Shown piece by piece: positions 17,113 to 25,220 of a stretch of DNA of 64,000 bases. The stretch's first letter is position 1; each line of letters begins with the position of its first letter. This stretch comes from CADEED01 sp035765415 (lineage in GTDB: Bacteria > Pseudomonadota > Gammaproteobacteria > Steroidobacterales > Steroidobacteraceae), in assembly GCA_035765415.1 (NCBI GenBank), contig DASTXR010000103.1:1-64000 (forward strand), written 5' to 3'. The notes under the pieces were generated by a model. The model searched no databases and had not been told where the DNA came from. It saw only the letters and a program-made list of their open reading frames with translations. A program made the translations under genes and the position numbers.

Positions 17113-19857
17113 TCAGAACTCGGTCCACTCCCCGTCCTGGCCGGCAGCCTTGCGCAGGGGTGCGGCCGGCCTGGCCTCGCGCGGTGCCTTTGGCCTGGCC
17201 ACCGCGCGCGGCGTACCCGCACGCCGCTGTGTTTCGCTGGTCGCGGACGCTCCCGCGACCTTGAATTGCGACATGCCGTCGAGCAACCCGCGCGACTGGT
17301 CCTTCAGGGACTCCGCGGCGGCGGCAGCTTCTTCGACGAGCGCCGCGTTCTGCTGCGTCAGGCTGTCCATCTGCATGATCGCCTTGTTCACCAGCTCGAT
17401 GCCGGTGGACTGTTCCTGGCTGGCCGCGCTGATCTCCGCGACGATGTCCGATACCTTCTTGATGGCGTTGACGATGTCGCCCAGCGTGGCGCCCGACTTG
17501 TCGACGAGCTTGGTGCCCTCTTCGACGCGCACGACGCTCTCCTGGATCAGCGCCTTGATCTCCCTGGCTGCCGTGGCGCTGCGGCCCGCCAGCGTGCGGA
17601 CTTCACTCGCGACCACCGCGAATCCACGTCCCTGCTCGCCGGCGCGCGCGGCTTCCACCGCGGCGTTCAGCGCCAGCAGATTGGTTTGGAACGCGATCTC
17701 GTCGATGACGCCGAGAATGTCGGCGATCTTCTTGCTCGATGCGTTGATGCCCTGCATCGCGACCACCGCGCTCGATACCACTTCACCGCCCTGCTCGGCT
17801 TCCAGGCGCGCGGCGCGCGCGAGCTGATTGGCCTGCGACGCGTTGTCCGCGTTGTGTTTCACCGTGCTGGTCATCTCTTCCATGCTGGAGGCGGTCTCCT
17901 CCAGCGAAGACGCCTGCTGCTCGGTGCGGGCGCTGAGATCCGCGTTGCCCCTGGCGATCTCGTCGGACCCCGCGGCCACCGACTGAGCCGCCACCTTGAT
18001 CTGCTGCACCACGCCCATCATCGATTCCATGAGCGCATTGATGCCGTTCGACAATTGCTCGAAGACTCCGGATTTGCCGGCAACGTCGATGCGCGCCGTC
18101 AGGTCCTGGTTCTTCCCAGCCTCGACGACCGCGCTGACCTCGGCAACCACAGTCGACATGTTGGTCAGGACACCGTTCATGCCGTCGGCGAGGGTCGCGA
18201 AAAAGCCGTCCTTGCCTTCCTTGCGGATGCGCATGGACAGGTCGCCCGCCGAAGCGGCCACGACGATGTTGGCGATCTCCTCTTCCACCGCCACTTCCTG
18301 CGTGCGGTCTATCCACTCGGCGACCGTACCGAGCCACTGGCCGTTGCCGTCGACCACCGGGCTGGTGCTGACACGGAACGTGCGGCTGCCGATCTTCACC
18401 TGCATTTGATTCGCGGCGCGCGAATCGACGGCGCCACCGCCGTGCAGATCCATGGGCGTGCCGAGAAGCCTGTCGGCGTCGAAGCTCGGGCGCTGGCGGC
18501 GGAAATCCGCCGCGCCGTCGCGAAACATCTGCTGAATCGCCTTGTTGAGATAGATGATGCGGTTGTCCTTGTCCGCCAGCAGCACGTTGCCCGAAACGCT
18601 GTCGAGACCCACCTTGACGCGCATGCTCTCCGCCGCGACCGCCCGTTCCTTCTCGCGCGCCACGGCTTCGTTTTCGGTGCGTTGTTTCAACTGGCCCTGC
18701 ATGGCGCCCACGGCGCGCAGCACGCGGCCGGTTTCGTTGTCGCCACGCACGTCGATGATGTTGTCGTACTTGCCAGCGGCGATGTTCTCGGCGATGCCAA
18801 CCGCGACGCCCAGCGAGCGCGAGATGCCGCGACCGACGAGGATGCCAAGCCAGACGGACAGCGTCATGAAGAGAATCAGCGATGTTGTCTGCACGCCGAT
18901 GGACCACTTTGTCTGGAGTTCGCGCTCGTGCAACAGGGATTCGAGTTTGGGACTGCCCGAGTCGTGTAAATCATCGACCGCCTGGAGCGCGGCAAGGGCG
19001 GCAGTGGCGATGGCCGGATGATCGACGCCGTCCGCCGACGCGCGCATCGCACGGATCTGCCTTGCCAGTGCGGCCATGCCGCTCAGCGTCGCATCGCTGT
19101 CCGGCGTGACGTCCTTGTACCCATCGGCTCCGTCCGCCGAGAAGTGCGCGGCGTCGCTCATGTCGGAGCGGATTGCGCCCGAGATCGCTTCGATATTGGC
19201 CGCCGAAATCGCGAGGCCATCGACGATCGGCTCCGAGACATCGCCGCCGGCAGCCAGGTGCGCAAAGCCATTGGCTCGAAGCACCTCGGTTTCGAGACTC
19301 GAGATGCGGATGAACATCGCATCGACGAGCGGGTAGGTTTCGGCACCGGGATCGAGGATGACGCCAGTCTCCACGCCGACGCGGTCGCGCAACGTCAGCG
19401 TGGCCTCCGCAAGCTTCTCGTGCACCCGAAACCATTCCGTCGCCGTTGCACTTTGCGGGCTTGCGCCCTTGACGACGTCGTATTGCGCCTGGACTGCATC
19501 CCAGAAGGGCAGCAGGCGCGGGAGGCTGGACTCGACGACCGCGGTGTGTACCTCCTCGATCGCCTCGGCAAGGTCCGCTTCGGCCTGTTCGAAAGCCGTG
19601 GTGTCGCGCCGTCCCTCGGGCAACTGGCCGAGGATCATGCGCCTGGTGGCGTGCGAAGTGATCTCTTCGAGCGGATGAAAATTCACGATCGCACGGTATT
19701 CCTCGTGCACGTATTTGATCTGCCCGATCTCGCGGATCACCGTGGAAATGGTGACGACCAGTGCCGGCGCGACTGCCAGACCGATGAGGATCATGATGAC
19801 GCGCGAGATAGGCTTGGTGCCCAGCCAGCGCTGCATGAAGAGCGAAAACTTTTCCAT
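17113..19857 (-). CDS. Methyl-accepting chemotaxis protein with PAS domain and C-terminal tether
   Basis: Transmembrane chemoreceptor of 914 residues. TM1 is VIMILIGLAVAPALVVTIST near residue 20; a helical periplasmic sensor of about 320 residues follows; TM2 is near LILFMTLSVWLGILVGRGIS. Then come a HAMP domain, a PAS-like domain (SVSGNVLLADKDNRIIYLNK), a second HAMP-like helical region with NIVVAASAGDLSMRIRKEG, and the signalling domain with the hairpin tip IDEIAFQTNLLALNAAVEAA. The protein ends in GQDGEWTEF; the W-x-x-F end resembles the NWETF pentapeptide that binds CheR and CheB. Start ATG 19857 follows GAGAGGGCAGG; the frame to 19932 has no such site. It stands alone with no che genes in the window. 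Ligand unknown. Confidence 0.95.
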   Translation of the reverse strand: MEKFSLFMQRWLGTKPISRVIMILIGLAVAPALVVTISTVIREIGQIKYVHEEYRAIVNFHPLEEITSHATRRMILGQLPEGRRDTTAFEQAEADLAEAIEEVHTAVVESSLPRLLPFWDAVQAQYDVVKGASPQSATATEWFRVHEKLAEATLTLRDRVGVETGVILDPGAETYPLVDAMFIRISSLETEVLRANGFAHLAAGGDVSEPIVDGLAISAANIEAISGAIRSDMSDAAHFSADGADGYKDVTPDSDATLSGMAALARQIRAMRASADGVDHPAIATAALAALQAVDDLHDSGSPKLESLLHERELQTKWSIGVQTTSLILFMTLSVWLGILVGRGISRSLGVAVGIAENIAAGKYDNIIDVRGDNETGRVLRAVGAMQGQLKQRTENEAVAREKERAVAAESMRVKVGLDSVSGNVLLADKDNRIIYLNKAIQQMFRDGAADFRRQRPSFDADRLLGTPMDLHGGGAVDSRAANQMQVKIGSRTFRVSTSPVVDGNGQWLGTVAEWIDRTQEVAVEEEIANIVVAASAGDLSMRIRKEGKDGFFATLADGMNGVLTNMSTVVAEVSAVVEAGKNQDLTARIDVAGKSGVFEQLSNGINALMESMMGVVQQIKVAAQSVAAGSDEIARGNADLSARTEQQASSLEETASSMEEMTSTVKHNADNASQANQLARAARLEAEQGGEVVSSAVVAMQGINASSKKIADILGVIDEIAFQTNLLALNAAVEAARAGEQGRGFAVVASEVRTLAGRSATAAREIKALIQESVVRVEEGTKLVDKSGATLGDIVNAIKKVSDIVAEISAASQEQSTGIELVNKAIMQMDSLTQQNAALVEEAAAAAESLKDQSRGLLDGMSQFKVAGASATSETQRRAGTPRAVARPKAPREARPAAPLRKAAGQDGEWTEF

Positions 19858-20072
19858 TGACCTGCCCTCTCCCGGTACCGGCTGCGCACGCGCGCGGCCA
19901 GCTAACAACCTTCGCGACCCTGTACGGAACATCCGCCGCGCGGAAAAAAAGGCGAACCCCTAGTAGAAAGGGCGAAAACCCGCCGCGCTCTTACCAGTTA
20001 TCGACACTGGCGTTGATGAATTGAGGGATTGGTTCACGCTGCGCGACGTGAACGAGACAAATCTCGACAGAT

Positions 20073-20669
20073 TTAGACGGAAATTCTTCCCGTCAGTGCA
20101 TGCGCAAGCGTGCCGCCATCGACGTATTCGAGCTCCCCGCCGATCGGCACGCCGTGCGCGATGCGGCTGGCGCGGATGTTCCTCTGTGCCGCGCGCTCGC
20201 CGAGGAAGTGCGCGGTGGTCTCGCCTTCCACGGTGGGATTCGTGGCCAGGATGACCTCGTGCACCTCGCCGGAATCGAGCAGCGCTTCGAACTCGCGCGC
20301 GCCTATCTGTTCGGGCCCGATGCCGTCGAGCGGCGACAGATGGCCGTGCAACACGAAGTAACGCCCGCGGAAGCTGCCGGACTGCTCCACGGCCACCACG
20401 TCGGCCGGCGATTCGACCACGCACAACAACGCCGAGTCACGCGACGGTGCGGCGCAGATGGAACACAGATCGGTATCGGTGAGCATGCGGCACCGCTGGC
20501 AACGCTTGATGGAAGCGAGGCCCGCCGTCAGCGCATCGGCAAGCGCGCGCGCTCCGCCACGACCGCCCTGCAGCAGGTGGAACGCCATGCGCTGCGCAGT
20601 CTTGGGCCCGACGCCCGGCAGTGCGCGCAGCGCGTCGATCAGTTTGGCGAGCGGAGCGGCGTGCTGCAT
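20073..20669 (-). CDS. recR: Recombination mediator RecR
   Basis: Ring-forming DNA-binding protein that, with RecO and RecF, loads RecA at gaps. The helix-hairpin-helix LRALPGVGPKTAQRMAFHLL is at the N terminus; the zinc finger is CQRCRMLTDTDLCSIC; the Toprim domain has LCVVESPADVVAVEQSG and ATNPTVEGETTAHFLGE; the Walker-like C terminus RIAHGVPIGGELEYVDGGTL is complete. Length 198 matches the family. It is last in the run tRNA-Ser, ffs, dnaX, ybaB, recR and lies 5 bases after ybaB, the standard dnaX-ybaB-recR operon. Confidence 0.97.
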   Translation of the reverse strand: MQHAAPLAKLIDALRALPGVGPKTAQRMAFHLLQGGRGGARALADALTAGLASIKRCQRCRMLTDTDLCSICAAPSRDSALLCVVESPADVVAVEQSGSFRGRYFVLHGHLSPLDGIGPEQIGAREFEALLDSGEVHEVILATNPTVEGETTAHFLGERAAQRNIRASRIAHGVPIGGELEYVDGGTLAHALTGRISV

Positions 20670-20674
20670 TTATC

Positions 20675-20995
20675 TCAGAACGGCAGTTTGAAGCCGGGCG
20701 GCAGCGCCACGCCGGACATCACCGACGACATCCGCGCCTGGGTCTGCTGCTCGACCTTGTTGACCGCATCGTTGACGGCGGCGGCGATCAGGTCCTCGAG
20801 CATTTCGCGATCCTCGGAAGCAACCTGCGGCTCGATCTGCACCCGCTTCACTTCATGCTTGCCGGTCATCGTCACCTTGACCATGCCGCCACCGGATTCT
20901 CCGATGACTTCCATGTTGGCGATTTCGTCCTGGGCCTTCTTCATGTTGGCCTGCAGCGCCATCGCCTGCTTCATCATGTTTCCACCACCACGCAT
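20675..20995 (-). CDS. ybaB: YbaB/EbfC nucleoid-associated protein
   Basis: Small dimeric DNA-binding protein, 106 residues, of the YbaB/EbfC family. Recognised by MRGGGNMMKQAMALQANM, the core EIANMEVIGESGGGMVKVT and the C-terminal signature SGVALPPGFKLPF. An ATG at 21010 just after the dnaX stop would add MEDTL, but the bases around it spell GGAGGA (21008-21003), an ideal Shine-Dalgarno 7 bases ahead of the ATG at 20995. The 20995 start also gives the family N terminus. The ribosome site therefore abuts the dnaX stop, typical of coupled translation in the dnaX-ybaB-recR operon. Confidence 0.96.
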   Translation of the reverse strand: MRGGGNMMKQAMALQANMKKAQDEIANMEVIGESGGGMVKVTMTGKHEVKRVQIEPQVASEDREMLEDLIAAAVNDAVNKVEQQTQARMSSVMSGVALPPGFKLPF

Positions 20996-21010
20996 CAATG
21001 TGTCCTCCAT

Positions 21011-22600
21011 CTACTCGGTTGGCCGCACCGATTCCGGGTGCAGCGTGGCGCCGAAACGCGATTTCATTTCGCGCACCGTTGGATCTTCTTCGAGCACGCG
21101 GCGCGCGTTGTCGAGCGCTTCCGCGGATCGCCGCTCGCCCGTTTGCGCCGGAGTTTCGACGGGCGCCGCACCCTCGCTGAACTCGAGCTTCACGTGCGAG
21201 CCGAGATATTTCGCCAGCGCCTGCGTGAGCCGCTCCTTGTTGCCCGCCGTCGCGAGAGTGGCGCCGCCGCGATCGAGCGCCAGCCGCACCAGGGTTCCAT
21301 TGTGCTCCACGAGCGCGCAGTTGGTCGCGAGCTGGCGCGCCGCGCCGCTGACGTCGAGATCGCCAATGACGCGCGACCACTGCACCGGGTCGATGGGGCC
21401 GGCCGAAGGCGGACGCACGATGGCCCCGACCGTCGCCGACGGAACCGCGGAACTCCTGCCGGGCGCCGCCGCGCGCGCGCCGCCGCCGCCGGGATCCGCT
21501 GCCACGGCAGCGCCGCCCGCGGGCCGGAACGCCAGCATGCGCACCAGCGTCATCTCGAAACCCGTGCGCGGATCGGGCGCGAACGGCAGATCGCGCCGGC
21601 CAAGAATGGCGGTCTGGTAATAGAGCTGCACGTCTTCGGCGGACACTGCCGCCGCCAGTTCTTTCACCAGCGCCGGGTCGAACAGTTCATCGCCGTCGTA
21701 TTCCGGCACCAATTGCTGAAGCGCGATTCGCGTCAGCAGCGCGGCGAGGTCGTCGAGCACCTGCCCGTAGTCCGGTGAGAATTCCTCGAGCGATCGCGCG
21801 GTCTCGATGAGCTGCAGCGCATCGCCGGTAGCAAGCGAACGCGCGAGGCGCGTGACGTGATCGCGATCGATCGTGCCGAGCATGCTGCGCGCGCTGGCCT
21901 CGTCGACCTTGCCGCCGGCGAATGCGATGAGCTGATCGAGCAGCGACAACGCATCGCGCATGCTGCCGTCGGCCGCCTGCGCGACCAGCTTCAGCGACGG
22001 CGCATCGAACGGGATCTTCTCGGCGGTCAGGACCTTGTTGAGGTGCTCGCTGATCAGCGAGACCGGCAAGCGCTTGAGATTGAACTGCAGGCAGCGCGAC
22101 AACACCGTGACCGGCAGTTTCTGCGGATCGGTGGTGGCCAGCAGGAACTTGACGTGCGGCGGCGGCTCCTCGAGCGTCTTGAGCAGCGCGTTGAATGAAT
22201 GCGTCGACAGCATGTGCACTTCGTCGACCAGGTAGACCTTGTACCGGCCGCGAGTGGGCGAGTACTGCACGTTCTCGAGCAGCTCGCGCGTGTCATCCAC
22301 CTTGGTGCGCGACGCGGCGTCCACTTCGATGAGATCGACGAAACGACCCTCGTCGATTTCCTTGCAGGATGCGCAGGTGCCGCAAGGCGTGGCGGTGACG
22401 CCCGTGTCGCAGTTGAGGCACTTCGACAAAATGCGCGCGATCGTGGTCTTGCCCACGCCGCGCGTACCGGTAAAGAGGAAGGCGTGGTGCACGCGGTTTT
22501 GCGTCAGCGCATTTCCCAGCGCCTGCCGCACATGTTCCTGACCAACGAGCTCCGCGAAGGAACGCGGGCGCCACTTTCGCGCGAGAGCGAGATAACTCAA
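21011..22600 (-). CDS. dnaX: DNA polymerase III subunits gamma/tau
   Basis: Clamp-loader ATPase of the replicase. Begins MSYLALARKWRPRSFAELVG; Walker A is FTGTRGVGKTTIARIL; the zinc module is CLNCDTGVTATPCGTCASC; Walker B is VYLVDEVHMLS and the SRC motif VTVLSRCLQF. The length, 529 residues, leaves a short C-terminal tau region after a Gly/Ala/Pro-rich linker (about residues 355-395). No A-rich slippery heptamer was noticed, so a gamma form by frameshifting is not evident. The start codon is TTG at 22600; no ATG or GTG lies in frame nearby upstream, and the SRP RNA gene ends 17 bases before it. Operon with ybaB and recR. Confidence 0.96.
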   Translation of the reverse strand: MSYLALARKWRPRSFAELVGQEHVRQALGNALTQNRVHHAFLFTGTRGVGKTTIARILSKCLNCDTGVTATPCGTCASCKEIDEGRFVDLIEVDAASRTKVDDTRELLENVQYSPTRGRYKVYLVDEVHMLSTHSFNALLKTLEEPPPHVKFLLATTDPQKLPVTVLSRCLQFNLKRLPVSLISEHLNKVLTAEKIPFDAPSLKLVAQAADGSMRDALSLLDQLIAFAGGKVDEASARSMLGTIDRDHVTRLARSLATGDALQLIETARSLEEFSPDYGQVLDDLAALLTRIALQQLVPEYDGDELFDPALVKELAAAVSAEDVQLYYQTAILGRRDLPFAPDPRTGFEMTLVRMLAFRPAGGAAVAADPGGGGARAAAPGRSSAVPSATVGAIVRPPSAGPIDPVQWSRVIGDLDVSGAARQLATNCALVEHNGTLVRLALDRGGATLATAGNKERLTQALAKYLGSHVKLEFSEGAAPVETPAQTGERRSAEALDNARRVLEEDPTVREMKSRFGATLHPESVRPTE

Positions 22601-22617
22601 ATTTGCACACCTTGGGA

Positions 22618-22729
22618 GGCAGCCCGCACCAGCCGGACTTCGGCGCCCGACATCGCCGCTACCGCTGCTCCCTTCCGGGCCTGACGGGGTTTACAACTAG
22701 TCGTCGCGAAGGAGCCGATACGGACTGCC
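22618..22729 (-). ncRNA. ffs: 4.5S signal recognition particle RNA
   Basis: On the minus strand this segment contains the SRP core GTCAGGCCCGGAAGGGAGCA followed by GCGGTAG, which forms the conserved tetraloop hairpin and symmetric loop bound by Ffh. The two ends pair: GGCAGTCCG at 22729-22721 with the 3' part GCGGGCTGCC (22627-22618), and inner parts (ATCGGCT with GGCTGGT, CTTCG with CGAAG) continue the rod. Length is about 112 bases, as for E. coli 4.5S RNA. It lies 11 bases after tRNA-Ser and just before dnaX, an arrangement that suggests cotranscription. Exact ends are approximate by a few bases. Confidence 0.93.
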
Positions 22730-22740
22730 ATGGTAAGAAG

Positions 22741-22830
22741 TGGCGGACAGACAGGGATTCGAACCCTGGAACACCGTGAGATGTTACTTGCTTTCCAAGC
22801 AAGCGCCTTCGACCGCTCGGCCATCTGTCC
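22741..22830 (-). tRNA. tRNA-Ser (anticodon GGA)
   Basis: Class II tRNA with long variable arm. Acceptor arms GGACAGA and TCTGTCC pair, with discriminator G and an encoded CCA at 22743-22741. D arm TGGCCGAGCGGTCGAAGGCG, anticodon stem CTTGCTTGGAAAGCAAG with GGA in the loop, variable arm AACATCTCACGGTGTT, and T arm CCAGGGTTCGAATCCCTG. The anticodon reads UCC/UCU serine codons. The SRP RNA gene follows 11 bases downstream. Confidence 0.97.
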
Positions 22831-22912
22831 GTTACCCGCAGCAAACCCCTCGTGTGCCCACGGCCTCGCAAGGGATGCGAATGATAGCAATAGTTCTGCC
22901 GATCCGAGGGTC

Positions 22913-23200
22913 TCAGCCGGGCTTGGGCGCGTCCGGCCCCTTCGGGTTGGCAAACGGCGGCGGCACGTCGAGGCAGGCCTCGTTCTTGCCGCGCGGGCGC
23001 TCGGGTGTGTCGAGCGGGGGAACCTTGAGCGCATTGCGCGTATCCGGCGGATCCAGGCCGGGGGGCGCCTTGAGCGGAGGCAATTCCTGGGCGCCCACGT
23101 AGTCCTTGTTGTCCTGCTTGCAGGTTGGCCCGCGGCTTTTGCACCCGGGCAACAACACCAGGGCCACGACGCTCGCGATCAGGAGGGCTGGAATACGCAT
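22913..23200 (-). CDS. Short BamC-like outer-membrane lipoprotein
   Basis: A 95-residue lipoprotein: signal MRIPALLIASVVALVLLPGC with lipobox LLPGC, then a Pro-rich segment DYVGAQELPPLKAPPGLDPP and LKVPPLDTPERP. This pattern resembles the unstructured N-terminal segment of BamC, which binds BamD, but both helix-grip domains of BamC are absent. Its place directly after dapA is the place of bamC (nlpB) in E. coli, which supports the relation. The frame runs to 23377 inside dapA; the ATG at 23200 gives a clean lipoprotein signal, with 23 bases after the dapA stop. The assignment is an inference from context and a short motif; it may simply be a lipoprotein of unknown role. Confidence 0.7.
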   Translation of the reverse strand: MRIPALLIASVVALVLLPGCKSRGPTCKQDNKDYVGAQELPPLKAPPGLDPPDTRNALKVPPLDTPERPRGKNEACLDVPPPFANPKGPDAPKPG

Positions 23201-23223
23201 GAGGGGTGCGACCTTATCCGACT

Positions 23224-24135
23224 TCAGGAGTTCACGGCCGGCAATTGTTGGCCGGAATCGACAGTAATGCCCGCCGCAAACAGCGACTCGACGACCAACG
23301 CGTGGAATTCCGGTGAAAGCTCCGTCAATGGCAGGCGCAGCGTGCCGCCCATGAGTCCCATTCTGGCCACCGCCCACTTCACGGGAATGGGATTGGACTC
23401 CACGAACAGGTTGCGATGCAGGGCGACCAGGCGCTGATCGATCTGCGTGGCGCCGGCACGATCCCCGCGCAATGCGGCGGCCACCATGTCGGCCATGGCG
23501 CGCGGTGCGACATTCGCCGTCACCGAGATGACACCGGTGGCCCCGAGGCCAATGGCATCACGCGCGGTGAGGTCGTCGCCGCTCAGGACCTTGAAGTCCG
23601 CGGCGCAACCGGCGACCAGCTCGCGAACGCGCGCCGGGTCGGTCACGGCTTCCTTGATGCCGGCGATTCGCGGCACTCGCGACAACCGGGCAACCGTTGC
23701 GGGCAGCAGATCGACCGCGGTGCGGCCGGGTACGTTGTACAGCAGCACGGGAACCCGCGAGTTCGCGGCGATCGCTTCGAAATGCAGGAAAAGCCCCTGC
23801 TGCGTCGGGCGCACATAACCGGGAGTGGCCATGAGCAACGCATCGATGGCGAGCTCGGAAATCCAGCGTGCGCGTTCTACGGAAGACGCGGTGCCATTGG
23901 TGCCGGCGTTGGCGACCAGCAAGGCGCGATTGCCGAGCACGCGGCGCGCGTCGATCAGCAATTGACGCAGCTCGGAGTCGGTGACCGTGGCGGATTCACC
24001 GGTGGAACCTGCGACGACAATTCCCGAGGTGCCATGGGCCACATGGAATTCGAGGAGTCGTGACCAGGCGTCGAAGTCGATACTGCCATCCGGCTGCATC
24101 GGGGTCACGAGCGCCACCAGGCTGCCGGCGAACAT
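23224..24135 (-). CDS. dapA: 4-hydroxy-tetrahydrodipicolinate synthase
   Basis: Condenses aspartate semialdehyde with pyruvate, the first step of the lysine/diaminopimelate branch. The 303-residue TIM barrel shows the family marks GSTGESATVTDSE, the Tyr of VPVLLYNVPGRTAVDLLP, and the Schiff-base Lys in RIAGIKEAVTD; GDDLTARDAIGLGATGVISV follows. The ATG at 24135 has only a weak ribosome site. It is divergent from gcvR (93 bases between starts) and is followed by the BamC-like lipoprotein, the E. coli arrangement. Confidence 0.96.
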   Translation of the reverse strand: MFAGSLVALVTPMQPDGSIDFDAWSRLLEFHVAHGTSGIVVAGSTGESATVTDSELRQLLIDARRVLGNRALLVANAGTNGTASSVERARWISELAIDALLMATPGYVRPTQQGLFLHFEAIAANSRVPVLLYNVPGRTAVDLLPATVARLSRVPRIAGIKEAVTDPARVRELVAGCAADFKVLSGDDLTARDAIGLGATGVISVTANVAPRAMADMVAAALRGDRAGATQIDQRLVALHRNLFVESNPIPVKWAVARMGLMGGTLRLPLTELSPEFHALVVESLFAAGITVDSGQQLPAVNS

Positions 24136-24191
24136 GCGTTAGATCCGAGGTCGTTAAAACGGGCGGGAATGTTACGGGCGCACACCCGCCA

Positions 24192-24219
24192 TTCGCAAGC
24201 CAAAAGGCTGCGGTACACT
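24192..24219 (+). promoter_or_regulatory. Possible promoter of gcvR-bcp
   Basis: TTCGCA (24192-24197), a 16-base spacer and TACACT (24214-24219) form a moderate sigma70 promoter. Only 9 bases lie between the -10 box and the ATG at 24229, and no Shine-Dalgarno sequence is seen there, so the transcript would be leaderless or nearly so. The -35 box matches at only four positions. Confidence 0.35.
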
Positions 24220-24228
24220 CGCGGCCAG

Positions 24229-24759
24229 ATGAAGCAACACCTCGCCGTATCCGCCATTGGCAGCGATCGCACCGGGATGGTCCACGACCTGACCCGCGTA
24301 ATCTCGGACTGCGGTGGATCCATCAGCGAGAGCCGAATGGCCAGCCTCGGCAACGAGTTCGCCATGCTCGTGCTGGTCAGCGGCAACTGGCACTCGCTTG
24401 CCAAGCTCGAAAGCGAGCTGGCGCGCCTGGGTGAAACCAGCGGGCTCTCCCTGCACATGAAGCGCACCGAGCCGCGCGCGCCGCGTACCGAACTATTGCC
24501 ATATTCCATCGATGTCGTATGCCTGGACCAGGCCGGCATCGTCACCGGGCTTTCCGGGTTCTGCGCGAGCCGCGGCATCGACATCGCCGAGGTCTCCACG
24601 CGCACCTATCCCGCGGCGCACACTGGCGCGCAGATGTTCGCGGTGCAGATGATCATCAACGTTCCGAAGCGCCTGCAGCTCGCGCACCTGCGCGAGGAAT
24701 TCATGGATTACTGCGACGCGCAAAACCTCGACGCGATCCTGGAGCCGGTTAAGTCTTGA
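24229..24759 (+). CDS. gcvR: Glycine cleavage system regulator GcvR-like double-ACT protein
   Basis: Cytoplasmic protein of 176 residues made of two ACT domains. In E. coli GcvR binds GcvA and represses the gcv operon when glycine is low. First ACT: LAVSAIGSDRTGMVHDLTRV with CGGSISESRMASLGNEF; second ACT: YSIDVVCLDQAGIVTGLSGF with RGIDIAEVSTRTYPA. The frame extends to 24169, but the ATG at 24229 begins MKQHLAVSAIGSDRTG, the family start. Its stop overlaps the start of bcp as TTGA. It sits divergent from dapA and before bcp, exactly as in E. coli, which supports the name. No gcvA or gcv genes are in the window. Confidence 0.92.
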   Translation: MKQHLAVSAIGSDRTGMVHDLTRVISDCGGSISESRMASLGNEFAMLVLVSGNWHSLAKLESELARLGETSGLSLHMKRTEPRAPRTELLPYSIDVVCLDQAGIVTGLSGFCASRGIDIAEVSTRTYPAAHTGAQMFAVQMIINVPKRLQLAHLREEFMDYCDAQNLDAILEPVKS

Positions 24760-25220
24760 CTGTTGCCGCAGGCAAAAAGAGTCCGACGTTTTCGCTGCCG
24801 CGTTCGGACGGCACCGTATGGAAAAGCACCGATGCCAAAGGGGCCAACCTGGTGCTCTACTTCTATCCCAAGGACATGACCCCGGGCTGCACGCTGGAAG
24901 GCCAGGACTTCCGCGAACTGCACCCGGCATTCAAGCGCGCCGGGACCATGGTGCTCGGCATTTCCAAGGACAGCTGCGAACGCCACGCGAAATTCCGCGC
25001 CAGGGAAAAATTCCCGTTCGAGCTGCTGTCGGACGAGGATGAAAAGGTATGCCGTCTCTTCGACGTCATTCGCGAGAAATCACTGTACGGAAGGAAGTTC
25101 ATGGGAATCGAGCGCAGCACATTTCTCATCGACGCCAACGGCGTCCTGGTGCGCGAATGGCGCAAGGTCCGCGTCAAGGGCCACGCCGCCGAGGTGTTAG
25201 AGGCGGCCAGATCCCTGTGA
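24756..25220 (+). CDS. bcp: Thiol peroxidase Bcp (PrxQ-type peroxiredoxin)
   Basis: Reduces hydrogen peroxide and organic peroxides in the cytoplasm. 154 residues; peroxidatic Cys45 in YFYPKDMTPGCTLEG, with the conserved Thr and Pro. The resolving Cys found five residues later in E. coli Bcp (CTVQAC) is replaced: here CTLEGQ. Cys74 in SKDSCERHAKF or Cys100 could resolve, or the enzyme may be a 1-Cys type. The start is TTG at 24756, overlapping the gcvR stop (TTGA), with GGAG at 24741-24744 ahead of it. The 3' end overlaps the PhoH2 start as GTGA, so gcvR, bcp and phoH2 form one coupled operon. Confidence 0.93.
   Translation: MTVAAGKKSPTFSLPRSDGTVWKSTDAKGANLVLYFYPKDMTPGCTLEGQDFRELHPAFKRAGTMVLGISKDSCERHAKFRAREKFPFELLSDEDEKVCRLFDVIREKSLYGRKFMGIERSTFLIDANGVLVREWRKVRVKGHAAEVLEAARSL

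Noticed and set aside
17266..18969. 567-residue plus-strand open frame
   Set aside because: Antisense to the chemoreceptor; composition is that of a shadow frame.
19858..20072. Small gene or RNA between the chemoreceptor and recR
   Set aside because: The 215 bases hold no coding-like frame or convincing hairpin-plus-T-run; only a CTAACAA motif was noted.
21011..22600. Programmed frameshift producing a gamma form of dnaX
   Set aside because: No A-rich slippery heptamer was seen at the end of the ATPase domain.
22597..23034. 145-residue minus-strand open frame upstream of dnaX
   Set aside because: It crosses the tRNA-Ser and SRP RNA genes, which explain the sequence.
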